Assembly (NCBI GenBank): GCA_026874595.1
Contig: CM049314.1
Span: 12,888,729-12,952,728, forward strand
DNA from: Sipunculus nudus
Lineage: Eukaryota > Annelida > Sipuncula > Golfingiida > Sipunculidae
DNA: 64,000 nucleotides
Direction: 5' to 3'
The notes beneath the pieces were generated by a model. It worked only from the letters and a program-made list of their open reading frames with translations. It was not told the DNA's origin and ran no database searches. A program made the translations under genes and the position numbers. Below, one piece after another: positions 32,881-43,879 of this stretch (position 1 is its first letter; the number at the start of each line of letters is the position of its first letter).

Positions 32881-34214
32881 TTTTTAAAGTTTTTTTTCTT
32901 TTTCTTGTTTTAAAATTGGTTACCTGTAATGTAAAATAATCATCCATTTTTACGTATAACTTTTTTTATCATAAATAAAAACCTGTTAGACTGCACAAGT
33001 AACATAGCAAAAATTATTGTATATTTACATAATTAATGAGTCCCCTGATATCAACATTATAAATAACAACACCTAATATACATTATTATTTTCACGGATA
33101 ATAATACATCAAAACACAGATTTATTATTTTTTCATAACGCTGAATTTTCTCATAACTTAATTATTGTTGTTAATGTAACTATGTGATGTAAAAGTTGAT
33201 GCCGCTTTTGGATATCTAACCCAAAATATACACATATTCAGCATAATTAATTTTAAAGAATGTTTTGGATTAAGCAGTTAAAGACATCACATATGTACAA
33301 ATGTAAAATGTATAAAACATCACTACATACATATATATATATATAATTTTTTCAGGGGGGGGGGGGCTTTTGTCCTCTTTATCATTAAGGTAGGTGGCTT
33401 TTTCCCAAGGAATCATTTTGTCCAGGGGTACTTTAGTCCTACACCTATTAAAAACCCATAAAAACATTAGTGTTCTTCATACCAAAAAGTTTTTTGTCAA
33501 ATCTTTTAGTATCATTTTATGTAATGAATTTGAAATAATCTAAGTATCATCCTACAATACCCTAGAATTTCATTATGTGTGTACAAATAAAAGATATAAT
33601 AATTAAATAATTTTATATGACCACATTATGTGTAATCTTTATTTTTGAAAATAATTAACTTAAGATTGATTATACAAATAAAGTTATATAAGACAATAAA
33701 TTCATTTACCCTTTTTTTTCTTCTTATGTAAGGGTCATGTTGAATTTTCAGCCAAGTATTGCTTCAATGCTTGCTTTTCAAGTTGATGTTGCTGCTTCAG
33801 TCACAGAAGATATCACTCATGATTGGAGATTCATCTCACATTTATAAACTGACCAGGCCTAACAAAGCTGAGTGGTGTACAACCATTTCAGTTTTGGCAA
33901 TTATTGACCTAATGATGAGGCAGCAAACATAGAGCAAAAGCTGGTCACCTACCTGCCCAGACATCTGTTGTTACATTATATATGACTGATTGACCCCTCA
34001 TTGATACTTTGATGTCTGCCATAGCTCTAGACTTGGTGCTATTTTAACTAGCTGCTAATGAGGTTGGCCACCATGTAACCACCACCCTCAAGTGGATCAG
34101 ACATGTTATTGCCTGGGATTGCATACTGTAAAATTTGTCTGTATAGAACCAAAGTATATTTACACACACACACTGAATTTTGAATAACATAAAGCACATT
34201 TACATCTATATATG

Positions 34215-34216
<2 letters not shown>

Positions 34217-34255
<39 letters not shown>

Positions 34256-34344
34256 TTACAGACATATATTGTTTACATATAAATTGTATGTTATTTTTTT
34301 ATTTTTGACATATAAAAGTTACATATTATATATATATATATACA

Positions 34345-34395
<51 letters not shown>

Positions 34396-34400
34396 TTATA
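34217..34400 (+). repeat. (TA)n microsatellite cluster
   Basis: Two TA tracts, about 34218-34252 and 34327-34400, are separated by AT-rich sequence. Confidence 0.9.
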
Positions 34401-35365
34401 TTATTACACATTAATATATCATAACAATATAATAAAAAAAATAATTTAATATAGTATAATATAAGAATTAAAATACTTTATATACCATTACATATATACT
34501 CTGATGTGTTTATATGCATAAGTATTGAAAAGCCTGAATTTAATGAACATGAAATGTGAAAATGTAACTAAAAAGCCCTTAAATCTCTGTAGATATAGCA
34601 GGACTAGACTGGTACCCTGCACAATTAATGATTGACAAAACCCTAGTTAAGCTATATAAATCATACAAAAATAATTAAAAAATAACAATGGGCAACATAT
34701 TTACATATACTAGTGTGAAGGACAACACTTGTAGAATACGATTATTTATACTTTTTCTCCTGATGTGACCGGGATTGGCTGCTTTTAATCAGTGAAATGA
34801 AGCTTGTTGATGCTGACATGCCAACTCTGACATGAAGCGGCGTCATGAACAAGGGTTGAATTCTTCACTCTTTTTCGCTAGTAACGATCTCTTACTGGTC
34901 ATTTCATGTAAATAACCACTCAGGACATCATTAAATGTAACAGTTTGATGAAAAAAACTTTAATTAATTAAGATAAATACTCATTCTAACACTGAAGCGA
35001 TCTTCGCCAACATGCACGCCTCCTAGTGGTAGAAGTTTGAAACGGCTAATTATGCGTGGGTAAATCTGCACAGCATGTTTGATTGTGCTGCGTGCTCGGA
35101 GACACCAGGGCTCCACTACTTGAAAGCTGCTACACGGCTGTTCACTTGTGAACACCGGAGGCGGGCAGGTCCTTGTAGCACTAGGCTCGACGCTGCGGGA
35201 ACGTTTCGGAAGGGAGTCCAAAGGACAGTTACAAGGCCATGACACTCACAGGCTGAAATTTTCATGAATCTTATAGCAACTTTCATTCATTTCCCCACGT
35301 CACCTGTTTCCTTTCTTAAGATGAAAACATGATGCTACAGGAGAATATAATTACATAAATCTTAC

Positions 35366-35444
35366 CAGCACAGTTTTCCCCATAAACTCGTCTGAAAACC
35401 GCAACCCGCCACCACGTCCACCAATCTCCGCTTCCTGGCGCCAT
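35366..35444 (-). CDS. possible first coding exon on the minus strand
   Basis: From an ATG inside AGATGGCGCC (about 35444) the minus strand stays open to a consensus donor GTAAGAT at about 35365, giving a short basic peptide beginning MAPGSGDWW. An alternative in-frame start closer to the donor would give MGKTVL. The call rests on start-site-like sequence, a TATA box and a donor. No family is recognised and no second exon was placed. Treat it as a hypothesis. Confidence 0.2.
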
Positions 35445-35460
35445 CTACTTTACTTTTCGA

Positions 35461-35467
35461 ATTTATA
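35461..35467 (-). promoter_or_regulatory. candidate TATA box (minus strand)
   Basis: TATAAAT on the minus strand lies about 25-30 bases upstream of an AGATGGCGCC start-site-like sequence at 35436-35446. It lies in a GC-richer island, and an ATG followed by a GTAAGAT donor near 35366 lies downstream. Together these look like a minus-strand promoter and first exon, but no downstream exon was confirmed. Confidence 0.3.
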
Positions 35468-35905
35468 GGCAGATGGCGCCACTGAGCAGAGTTTTTTTGT
35501 GACACACGGTGGCGCACTGTGTTGCTTAGGATTTCAGCATCACGTAAACATTGGTATTATGATCGTGGTCCTGATAAACAGTTAAACATAATCCTCTGTT
35601 TTATCAATGGTGCTGATAAGGTTTATATACACAATCAATTATAAGGTTTTAGAAAATATATGAGGTTCATATATATATATATGTATATGAGGTTTCCGGT
35701 AAATGAAAATTCTGAACTGTTTAGGTTTACGATAAATATGATATTTCATAGTAAACTCATAAATGAAACCAGTCTATAATTGTAATTATTAATATATTTC
35801 CTATGCAAAATATAAAATCTTTCCTCTGAATAGCGGGGTGGGGGCGGAGGGATGATTACATGGACCATCCTCCTCTTTCCGAATAGTGGGGATCGATATA
35901 AATAT

Positions 35906-35942
35906 CCCCCCCCCCCCCCCGCCCCCCCCCCCCCCCCCCCCC
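35906..35942 (+). repeat. poly-C tract
   Basis: About 36 C with a single G at 35921. Length is likely uncertain in the assembly. Confidence 0.95.
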
Positions 35943-36251
35943 AATATTGACGTCCGTGGGTAACCGCCTGTTAAACAGGGTAATTGAGAGCACTGAATCA
36001 AGGGAACTTCCTGAGCCTACAAATTTGATATCGAATCCCCACGTCCACGCATGCCCACCACAACCGGTTTATTTTCCCGACATACTTTCTGAGGCCCTGG
36101 GACCGATCACTTTGTACAGACTGATAATATAATAAAAGATAAATTTATGAGAAAGAATTCCACATATATAGCTATATATTCTGCATGTTTATGAAAATAT
36201 CAAAACGGATTTTTTAAAGTACAAGTCCATGAACTATAATAGTCATATTCG

Positions 36252-36255
<4 letters not shown>

Positions 36256-36318
<63 letters not shown>
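36256..36318 (+). repeat. (TA)n microsatellite
   Basis: Pure TA tract of about 63 bases, the longest in the window. Confidence 0.95.
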
Positions 36319-36320
<2 letters not shown>

Positions 36321-36468
36321 TTAGAAATCTTACCACATTCACCTGATGATCTGGTCGCATCCCGTAAAACAGACTGTTGTGAATTTTCAGTGGTTTTTCT
36401 TCAGAGATACACCGCTCTGGCCTAGTCTGTAGGCCATAGAGCACTTTACATCGGAGGGTAACACTACC

Positions 36469-36470
<2 letters not shown>

Positions 36471-36516
<46 letters not shown>
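36471..36516 (+). repeat. (TA)n microsatellite
   Basis: TA tract of about 45 bases, 150 bases from the previous one. Confidence 0.95.
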
Positions 36517-36517
<1 letters not shown>

Positions 36518-36533
36518 TCCTTAGTCGTGACTC

Positions 36534-36962
36534 TTGATGTTAATTAAGCAGCATATTTGGTCCATAAGTAGCTTGGGTTTTGGTCTAGGTTATTCCTGGG
36601 GAAGGAGGGCGCGGCAGCTATACTGTCAGTTTGGTATCGACAAGGAATTCTCTTGTATTCTCGTTATTAATGTTTTTATTCTTGTTAGTATTATTTCCAC
36701 GATCTCTGTCGTAAATATAAAAGAGTTCCCGGAACGTTGCTTAAACTGTTCTATATCTATAGTTGACCAGTTTGTGGCGATTCGATGTCACCATTGCCTT
36801 GCATGCAACCCTGGACTGAAGCTTGGTCCAGCTCTCACATGGGCTGTCCTCTCAAATCAAACATGCCAGACATGCCTTAGCGACCAGCTGGACACCTCAG
36901 TGATTATTAATGATGACCCGGGGACAGCTGGTTTCCATCCCGTGGTCAATACTGCCCTGTGA
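36534..36962 (+). CDS. unrecognised 142-codon open frame
   Basis: The frame starts just after a (TA)n tract. It has a hydrophobic stretch at about residues 42-62 and then a Cys-rich part with CHHCLAC and CQTC pairs, ending in VVNTAL and a TGA. Composition is less biased than the spurious frames nearby, and the hydrophobic-then-cysteine layout is protein-like. No motif identifies it. It could be a gene fragment carried by a repeat or chance. Confidence 0.25.
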   Translation: MMLIKQHIWSISSLGFGLGYSWGRRARQLYCQFGIDKEFSCILVINVFILVSIISTISVVNIKEFPERCLNCSISIVDQFVAIRCHHCLACNPGLKLGPALTWAVLSNQTCQTCLSDQLDTSVIINDDPGTAGFHPVVNTAL

Positions 36963-37355
36963 TTTCAAAACACAGTATCTACTTTCAGATGAAACTGAGA
37001 AAAACGCCTTTTTTTCTATTTCGATAGAGCTAAATCTGTGAACAGAGTGCTTAGGCTATATATTGCTTATTTATACCTAGGATGAAAGGTTTTAACTAAT
37101 GATATTGAAACAATTGAGAAAAGTATTAATACAAGCGTTAATTTTTGCTGTTTTTATACTAACTGTCTTTTGATTTCAAATGTGTTTAAATGTCGGCGGA
37201 GATGTTTCAGAACAAAAGACAGTAACTAACGCGAAAACTTTCACAAACACAATCACTGTGTATCACACTTTTTAAATTATTTCCAACTCTCACTCAAAAA
37301 TATAAAATATATAACAGGTTAAGTACAAATTTTATTTGAATTCATAAAATTAAAT

Positions 37356-38182
37356 AACAAGGCCTACAGGCCTTATGCGAACCTGTGCAAAGTTAAGGAG
37401 TATGAATGGAGGTCTTTTTTTAAAATTTAATACTGATCCTCTTATGTCCTGCATATCTACCTTCGTCATTATGATTTCCATCAATCCACTAAGCACACAG
37501 ATTTGCTAAAAAGCAAACAACGTTTTATCAAATAGTTGAGTTGAGTTCTAATCTGGGCATTCTGCGTCTAGACGATGTGTCTTGACGTCTAGACGATGTG
37601 TCTAGACGTCTAGACATACTGTCTAGACACCAGGCAGAGCCAGGTCAGTATCAGCTTAACAGTTTCATCATAAAACAGTGTATAACTAGAAGAGTCTAAA
37701 ATTACATTTTTGCTTGTAAAAAACAGATCAATGTAGGTGGCGCCACCAATACCTCAATTTCAGATAAGACTTATGTGGCAAACATTGGCATAAAATTTGG
37801 TGATGATATCTCCAGCCGTTTCTGAGATTTTAATTTTAGTGTGCTTTTTTGGACAGATGACTAAGTTCAACCTCCTGTAACTCGGCCAAAAATCTCCGAA
37901 CTGGAACCATTCGAACAAACTTGAGAGAGATTGTCCCAGGGATCATTTCTGTAAAATATTGAACAATTTGGCTGGATAGTTTCGGGAGGAGAAGATTTTT
38001 AAAGCTTTTTTTACCCTTTTTCCTATAAAATCTGAGAAAATGCAGTTAGAAAAAAAATAATCAAAATCCGATAGAGGTTTTCAGATGACTGATTATTTGC
38101 AAAAAATTTGGTGATGTTTTTGATATAGCTATGGTTAACGTACAAACGACGCACGACAGACGACGGACAGGTTCGCTAAAAA
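37356..38182 (+). mobile_element. family-2 element, copy 1
   Basis: The 5' end is ACAAGG followed by the near-palindrome around GGCCTACAGGCC, then TATG and the 10-mer GCGAACCTGT (37377-37386). The 3' end is a GACGGACAG tract, the exact reverse complement ACAGGTTCGC (38167-38176) and TAAAAA. The interior contains one GGTGGCGCCACC palindrome near 37737 and no coding capacity. Length is 827 bp. No target-site duplication was found. Family 1 has the same end plan with a different 10-mer. Confidence 0.7.
37568..37630 (+). repeat. GTCTAGAC-type palindrome cluster
   Basis: The phrase 'gtctagacgatgtgtct' and close variants repeat about four times. Each contains the palindrome GTCTAGAC or a one-base variant, inside the family-2 element. 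Confidence 0.7.
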
Positions 38183-38217
38183 CAACTGCTGAAAAAAGTG
38201 TCATTGAAACAGTTGAG

Positions 38218-38562
38218 TTACTGATCATCGATTAGATCAGTTATATTATCAGCAGCTGTTAGGTTTTGCCAAAGTGCTCGCCTGTTCTCCGGCATGTGGG
38301 ATGTAAGCTTTTGTAGGTTGTTAGTCTTTTTTGATACAGCGATTCCTCTTGGAATCTTTGCCATACACGGAGGGATTATCACTCTAAAGGATTCTTGAAA
38401 TTGACTAATGTCATGATCAGTTTTATAGTATAGCATCATGGACCCTCTACTGAAACGTGCAACTTTAATTTCTTGAAGCATCGGGCGGCCTATCTTCTTC
38501 AGCTTTGCTTGTGACTGACCCCCTTTCCAGTCCCTTATGACGAAAGTTGAATGAACAAGCAC
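38218..38562 (-). CDS. unrecognised 114-codon open frame, possibly a C-terminal gene fragment
   Basis: The minus-strand frame is rich in Lys/Arg/Gln, includes VARFSRGSMMLYYKTDHD and RRALWQNLTAADN, and ends in DLIDDQ before the stop. Its composition is much more protein-like than neighbouring frames. It abuts the 3' end of the family-2 element. I do not recognise a domain. It might be the last exon of a minus-strand gene or part of a dispersed repeat-encoded protein. Confidence 0.35.
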   Translation of the reverse strand: MLVHSTFVIRDWKGGQSQAKLKKIGRPMLQEIKVARFSRGSMMLYYKTDHDISQFQESFRVIIPPCMAKIPRGIAVSKKTNNLQKLTSHMPENRRALWQNLTAADNITDLIDDQ

Positions 38563-39273
38563 CTATTGCCACGTGATCAGGTTCATGGCGGCAATCACTG
38601 CAGTTTTCCTGTTTATAACGCTGTGATTACAGTTTAATTAAATCATTTTTTTCACTCAATCGTCGTTATCAAATGCCAATTTGAACAATTTGTGCTTTTT
38701 TTCTCAGGAAATTCTTTTTATTACAAAATTTTTTTCTAATGGACTGGCCACAGAAATATTAATAAAGGTATGCTAAACATTGCAAATTAAAAATTCATAT
38801 ACAATAAAATATAACTGTACTGAACGCGCGCACGTAAATCCGTAAAAAAATCATCATCCACATCGTAATTATAACAAGCAAATTCATGGAATTTATATCC
38901 TCCGCTTCCACCTCTTGTTGTCATTTATGCTTGCCTTATCAATGTTTTAGTTTTTATTCTGGCCTGAAGAGTCTACACATGCCATAGTGACAGTTTTTAT
39001 TTTTCAGTTAATGAACAAAAATTATCAGAATGATGGAAAATATGTTCAACATTCAGCAGCCACGCTTATCTCAGTTACTGTCTTTTGACCACTTACTGTG
39101 TTTTGATATCACAGGGCAGAATACTCCCTTGTTTCCCACGGATATTTAAAGATAGATTCATGTGGGTACTATATAAAAGTCTAAACAAAATATAGCTAGG
39201 TGGACATGGAGGAAAACTATGAAAAAGTTTAAGTAAAATATATAAAACAAGCACGGTTTTTCTTATATATATA

Positions 39274-39327
<54 letters not shown>

Positions 39328-40465
39328 TATACAATTACTCTGCCCCAAGCAGATAATAATTTTATGCTCGCCGCACCATCAGTGTTTTGTGTGTTGGGCG
39401 CCAATAAAAAGAAATGATACGGGGGGGGGGACAGAACTATAGTATATTCACAAATTTTTAAAGCCCAAGACCTGCCTGGTTGAAAAGAAGGCAATGATAA
39501 CCAAAATCAGAGTTAAAAACTGTCCCGACAAATAGAATACTTGGAGGGCGGACATCGGTATTAGTACGGCGGCGCTGGGCGATAATTAAGGTAACACTGT
39601 GTTCTGGGAAATCTGGTACTCTTAACGTATGGAAACCCATAGCCGGCAGCGTGAGGACCTTGCTAAATAAGCAGATTCAATTGAAACAAGTAGTTTAATT
39701 TTATCTGCAGTATAACCAGTTCATGAAGACGCGGAATTAACTAGGAGAGGGCGAATATCCAATATGGCCGCACTGCTTACAAGAGGGCGAAAGTTCAAGG
39801 TCGCTAGATTTTGAATAATGATTACAGAGAACCTCACTTTGACAAGAAGGGTCACGATTAGTTAATATATGTTACATACATCCCCGTCCGTATTCTAACT
39901 GGACTAAAAACTCCATTAAATATTATATTAAGAATGATTTGGGACGACCATAATGCACTGCAAACCGGAAGTAAGTACCGGCCAATAGCAGTCCAGGTCA
40001 TTGTTTGAGAAGACATGCCCGCGCTGGGACAAGATCACTCGTCAACCAGGACTCGGCAACCATCTACCACTAGTACTAAGAGAAACGGCGACCAGTGTAT
40101 TCATCTGTCAGGAAAAACGACAACCAGCAACGTACTATCTGGAAGAAAACTAATATTGGAACATGCAGATTCGTGAAGCGTTCCGTAATTTTTATTTTAC
40201 ATATAGCTTAACCTTCCCGTAAAGGTATTTTTTAATTCTTTCATGAAATTTCATATATGAAATATTAATATAAATACGTAAATTTTTATTGTTTAATTTC
40301 ATTAGAACCCCCCCCCCCCCCCCTTTGGTACATATGGAAAAGAAAAGCGGCAAAAATTGCGACTTTAACATCTCGATGTCAGCTAGCACCGTACTGAATA
40401 ACGTTACGGCGGATAAGATATATTTTTTTTTTATATGTTTTCATACCCATTGACTGTTTCATCAA
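38563..40465. other. intergenic region with small simple repeats
   Basis: Holds a (TA)n tract at about 39266-39330, a G run near 39421-39430, a C run near 40308-40323, and otherwise mixed sequence. Minus-strand frames at 39093-39640 are repeat-derived or too short to support. Confidence 0.45.
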
Positions 40466-43022
40466 ACATCATGAGCATAGTTAATGATGATCATGCTTTT
40501 CTCAATTGTTAAGCATAGCTAGTATTGATCAGGTTTTTCTCAAGCGTTTAGCATGGCTTGCCTATAATTCATTAATCACTCCTACTTTTCACAAGTATTA
40601 AACATACCTAAATATAGACCACGCTTTTCTCAAGTGTTTAGCATAACAAAAAACTGACTGTGCTTTTCTCTAGTGTTAAGCATAACAAAAAACTAACCGT
40701 GCTGTTCTCAAGTGTTAAGCATAACAAACATCTGACCGTGCTTTTCTCAATTGTTAAGCATGCCTAAATACTCAGCATGCTTTTCTCAAGCATTTATCAC
40801 CTAAAAACTAACCGTGCTTTTCTCAAGTGTTAAGCACACCTAAAAACTAACCGTGCTTTTCTCAAGTGTTAAGCACACCTAAAAACTAACCGTGCTTTTC
40901 TCAAGTGTTAAGCACAACTAAAGGCTAACCTTGCTTTTCTCAAGTGTTAAGCACACCTTAAGACTGACCGTGCTTTTCTCAAGTGTTAAGCACACCTAAA
41001 GACTGACCGTGCTTTTCTCAAGTGTTAAGCACACCAAAAGACTGACCGTGCTTTTCTCAAGTGTTAAGCACACCTAAAAACTGACTGTGCCTTTCTCAAG
41101 TGTTAAGCATAACATAATAAGTGACAGTGCTTTTCTCAAGTGTTAAGCATAACAAAAAACTAACCTTGCTTTTCTCAAGTGTTAAGCACACCTAAAAACT
41201 AACCGTGCTTTTCTCAAGTGTTAAGCACACCTAAAAACTAACCGTGCTTTTCTCAAGTGTTAAGCACAACTAAAGACTGACCGTGCTTTTCTCAAGTGTT
41301 AAGCACACCAAAAGACTGACCGTGCTTTTCTCAAGTGTTAAGCACACCAAAAGACTGACCGTGCTTTTCTCAAGTGTTAAGCACACCTAAAAACTGACTG
41401 TGCTTTTCTCAAGTGTTAAGCATAACATAAAAGTGACAGTGCTTTTCTCAAGTGTTAAGCACACCTAAAAACTAACCGTGCTTTTCTCAAGTGTTAAGCA
41501 CACCTAAAAACTAACCGTGCTTTTCTCAAGTGTTAAGCACACCTAAAGACTGACCGTGCTTTTCTCAAGTGTTAAGCACACCTAAAAACTGACCGTGCTT
41601 TTCTCAAGTGTTAAGCACACCTAAAAACTGACCGTGCTTTTCTCAAGTGTTAGGCACACCTAAAAACTGAGGGTGCTTTTCTCAAGTGTTAAGCACACCT
41701 TAAGACTGACCGTGCTTTTCTCAAGTGTTAAGCACACCTTAAGACTGACCATGCTTTTCTCAAGTGTTAAGCACACCAAAAAACTGACCGTGCTTTTCTC
41801 AAGTGTTAAGCATTACATAAAAGTGACTGTGCTATTCTCAAGTGTTAAGCATATAAAAATCTGAACGTGCTTTCTCAAGTTTTAAGCATATAAAAAATCT
41901 TACTGTGCTTTTCTCAAGTGTTAAGCACAAAAAAAATCTGACTGTGCTTTTCTTAAGCGTTAAGCACAACAAAAATCTGACTGTGCTTTTCTCAAGTGTT
42001 AGCATGACAAAAACATCTTGGTTTTCTAAAGTGTTAAGCATAACATAAAAGTTACAGTGCTTTTCTCAAGTGTTAAGCATAACATAAAGTGACAGTGCTT
42101 TTTTCAAGTGATAAGCATAACATAAAAGCGACAGTGCTTTTCTCAAGTGTTAAGCATAACATAAAAGTTACAGTGCTTTTCTCAAGTGTTAAGCATTACA
42201 TAAAAGTGACCGTGCTTTTCTCAAGTGTTAAGCTCAACAAAAATCTGACTGCTTTTCTCAAGTGTTAAGCACAACAAAAATCTGACTGTGCTTTTCTCAA
42301 GTGTTAGCATGACAAAAACTGGTCGTGGTTTTCTAAAGTGTTAAGCATAACATAAAAGTTACAGTGCTTATCTCAAGTATTAAGCATAACATAAAGTGAC
42401 AGTGCTTTTCTCAAGTGTTCAGCCTATAAAAAATCTGACCGTGCTTTTCTCAAGTGTTAAGCACAACAAAAATCTGTTTGTGCTTTTCTCAACTGTTGAG
42501 CACAACAAAAAACTGACCGTGCTTTTCTCAGGTGTTAGCATGACAAAAACTGATCGTGGTTTTTCTAAATTGTTAAGCATAACATAAAAGTTGCAGTGCT
42601 TTTCTCAAGTGTTAAGCATAACATAAAGTGACAGTGCTTTTCTCAAGTGTTAAGCATAACATAAAAGTGACAGTGCTTTTCTCAAGTGTTAAGCATAACA
42701 TAAAAGTGACAGCACAAAAAAAAAAAAAAAATGACAGTGCTTTCCCCAAGTGTTAAGTATAACAAAAACTGATTGTGCTTTTTCAAGTGTTAAGCATAAC
42801 TAAAACCAACCGTGCTTTTCTCAAGTGTTAAGCACACCTAAAAACTAACCATGCTTTTCTCAAGTTCTGAGCAAAACAAAAAAAACTGACCATGCTTTTC
42901 TCAAATGTTAAGCCTAACAAAAATCTGACTGTGCTTTTCTCAAGTGTTAAGCACAACAAGAATCTGACCATGCTTTTCTCAAGTGTTAAGTATACCAAAA
43001 CACTGACCGTGCTTTCCTCATA
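40466..43022 (+). repeat. 39-bp hairpin minisatellite, about 65 units
   Basis: The unit centres on GTGCTTTTCTCAAGTG then TTAAGCAC, followed by a variable spacer (ACCTAAAAACTAACC or AACATAAAAGTGACA types). GTGCTT and AAGCAC are complementary, so each unit can form a 6-bp stem with a 12-base loop containing CTCAAGTG. Units are 37-41 bp and clear variants form blocks along the array. The first ~300 bp are degenerate and the centre is homogeneous, as expected from unequal exchange. Frames through it are artefacts. Confidence 0.95.
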
Positions 43023-43027
43023 TGCAT

Positions 43028-43870
43028 GTGGGTGTTAGAGTAGGGTGGTTGGATCCGTGGGGACCATCCACATTTTAGTGAGACAGGGAAAGTATCTAGG
43101 GGACTATACACAATTTTTGATTCAGTGAAGATGGATCCATGTGAACCGTCCACAACCTAGTGAGCCATAGAGGAGGGTCCTGTGGGGATCATCCACAATT
43201 TAATGATTAAGGAGGATGGATCCGCGGGGATCATCTACAATTTAGCGAGTCAGTGAGGATGGATGCTTGGGGTCCATCCACCATTAAGTGAGACGGGGGA
43301 TAGATCTGTGGAGATCATCCACAATTTAGCGAGTCAGGGAGGATGGATCCATGGGGACCATCCACAATTTAGTGAGTCAGGGAGGATGGATCTGTGGGGA
43401 CCACCCACAATTAAGCGAGTCAGCGAGGATGGATACGTGGGGACCATCCAACATTGAGTGAGACCAGGGATAGATCTGTGGAGATCATCCACAATTTAAT
43501 GATTCAGGGAGGATGGATCTGTGGGGACCATCCACCACTTAGCTAGCCGGGGAGGACGGATCCATGGGGACCATCTACAATTTAGTTAGTCAGTGAGGAT
43601 GGATCCGTGGGGACCATCCACCATTAAGTGAGACTGAGGATAGATCTATGGAAATCTTCCACAATTGAGTGAGTCAGGGAGGATGGATCCGTGGGGACCA
43701 TCCACAATTTAACGAGTCATTGAGGATGGATCCATGGGGATCATCAACCATTAAGTGAGACCAGGGATAGATCTGTGGAGACCATCAACAATTTAAGGAG
43801 TCAGGGAGGATGGATCCGAGTGGACCATCCACATAATCACTAGGACAAGGATGATGGTTCCGAGGGGACC
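43028..43870 (+). repeat. 43-bp minisatellite, about 19 units
   Basis: The unit is of the type GGATGGATCCGTGGGGACC then ATCCACAATTTAGTGAGTCAGGGA. Anchor positions 43332, 43375 and 43418 give a 43-bp period. GGATGG and CCATCC within the unit are complementary, so this array can also fold into one hairpin per unit. It directly abuts the unrelated 39-bp array. Two unit classes, one with 'ccattaagtgagac...gatagatctgtggag', alternate in places. Confidence 0.9.
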
Positions 43871-43879
43871 ATCAGCAAT

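Larger units (their letters stand above)
32474..34102. mobile_element. foldback-type element with 81-bp inverted arms
   Basis: The 81 bases at 32474-32554 are the reverse complement of 34022-34102 with only about four mismatches. Homology stops sharply on both sides. The 1.47-kb interior is non-coding: a (TA)n/(CA)n compound at 32607-32700, a cluster of GTACCT-type hexamers at 32740-32880, a G run near 33356, and AT-rich sequence. Long arms around a non-coding core suggest a non-autonomous DNA transposon or foldback element. A target-site duplication was not identified, so the true ends could lie a few bases outside. Confidence 0.65.

Noticed and set aside
22661-39330. Frames of repeating Ile-Tyr such as 22661-22960, 29936-30226, 34212-34424 and 36214-36444
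   Set aside because: They are translations of (TA)n microsatellites.
40466-43022. Possible CRISPR-like array because of short regular repeats with palindromic arms
   Set aside because: The genome is eukaryotic, the spacers are repeats of one another, and there is no unique-spacer pattern. It is a minisatellite.
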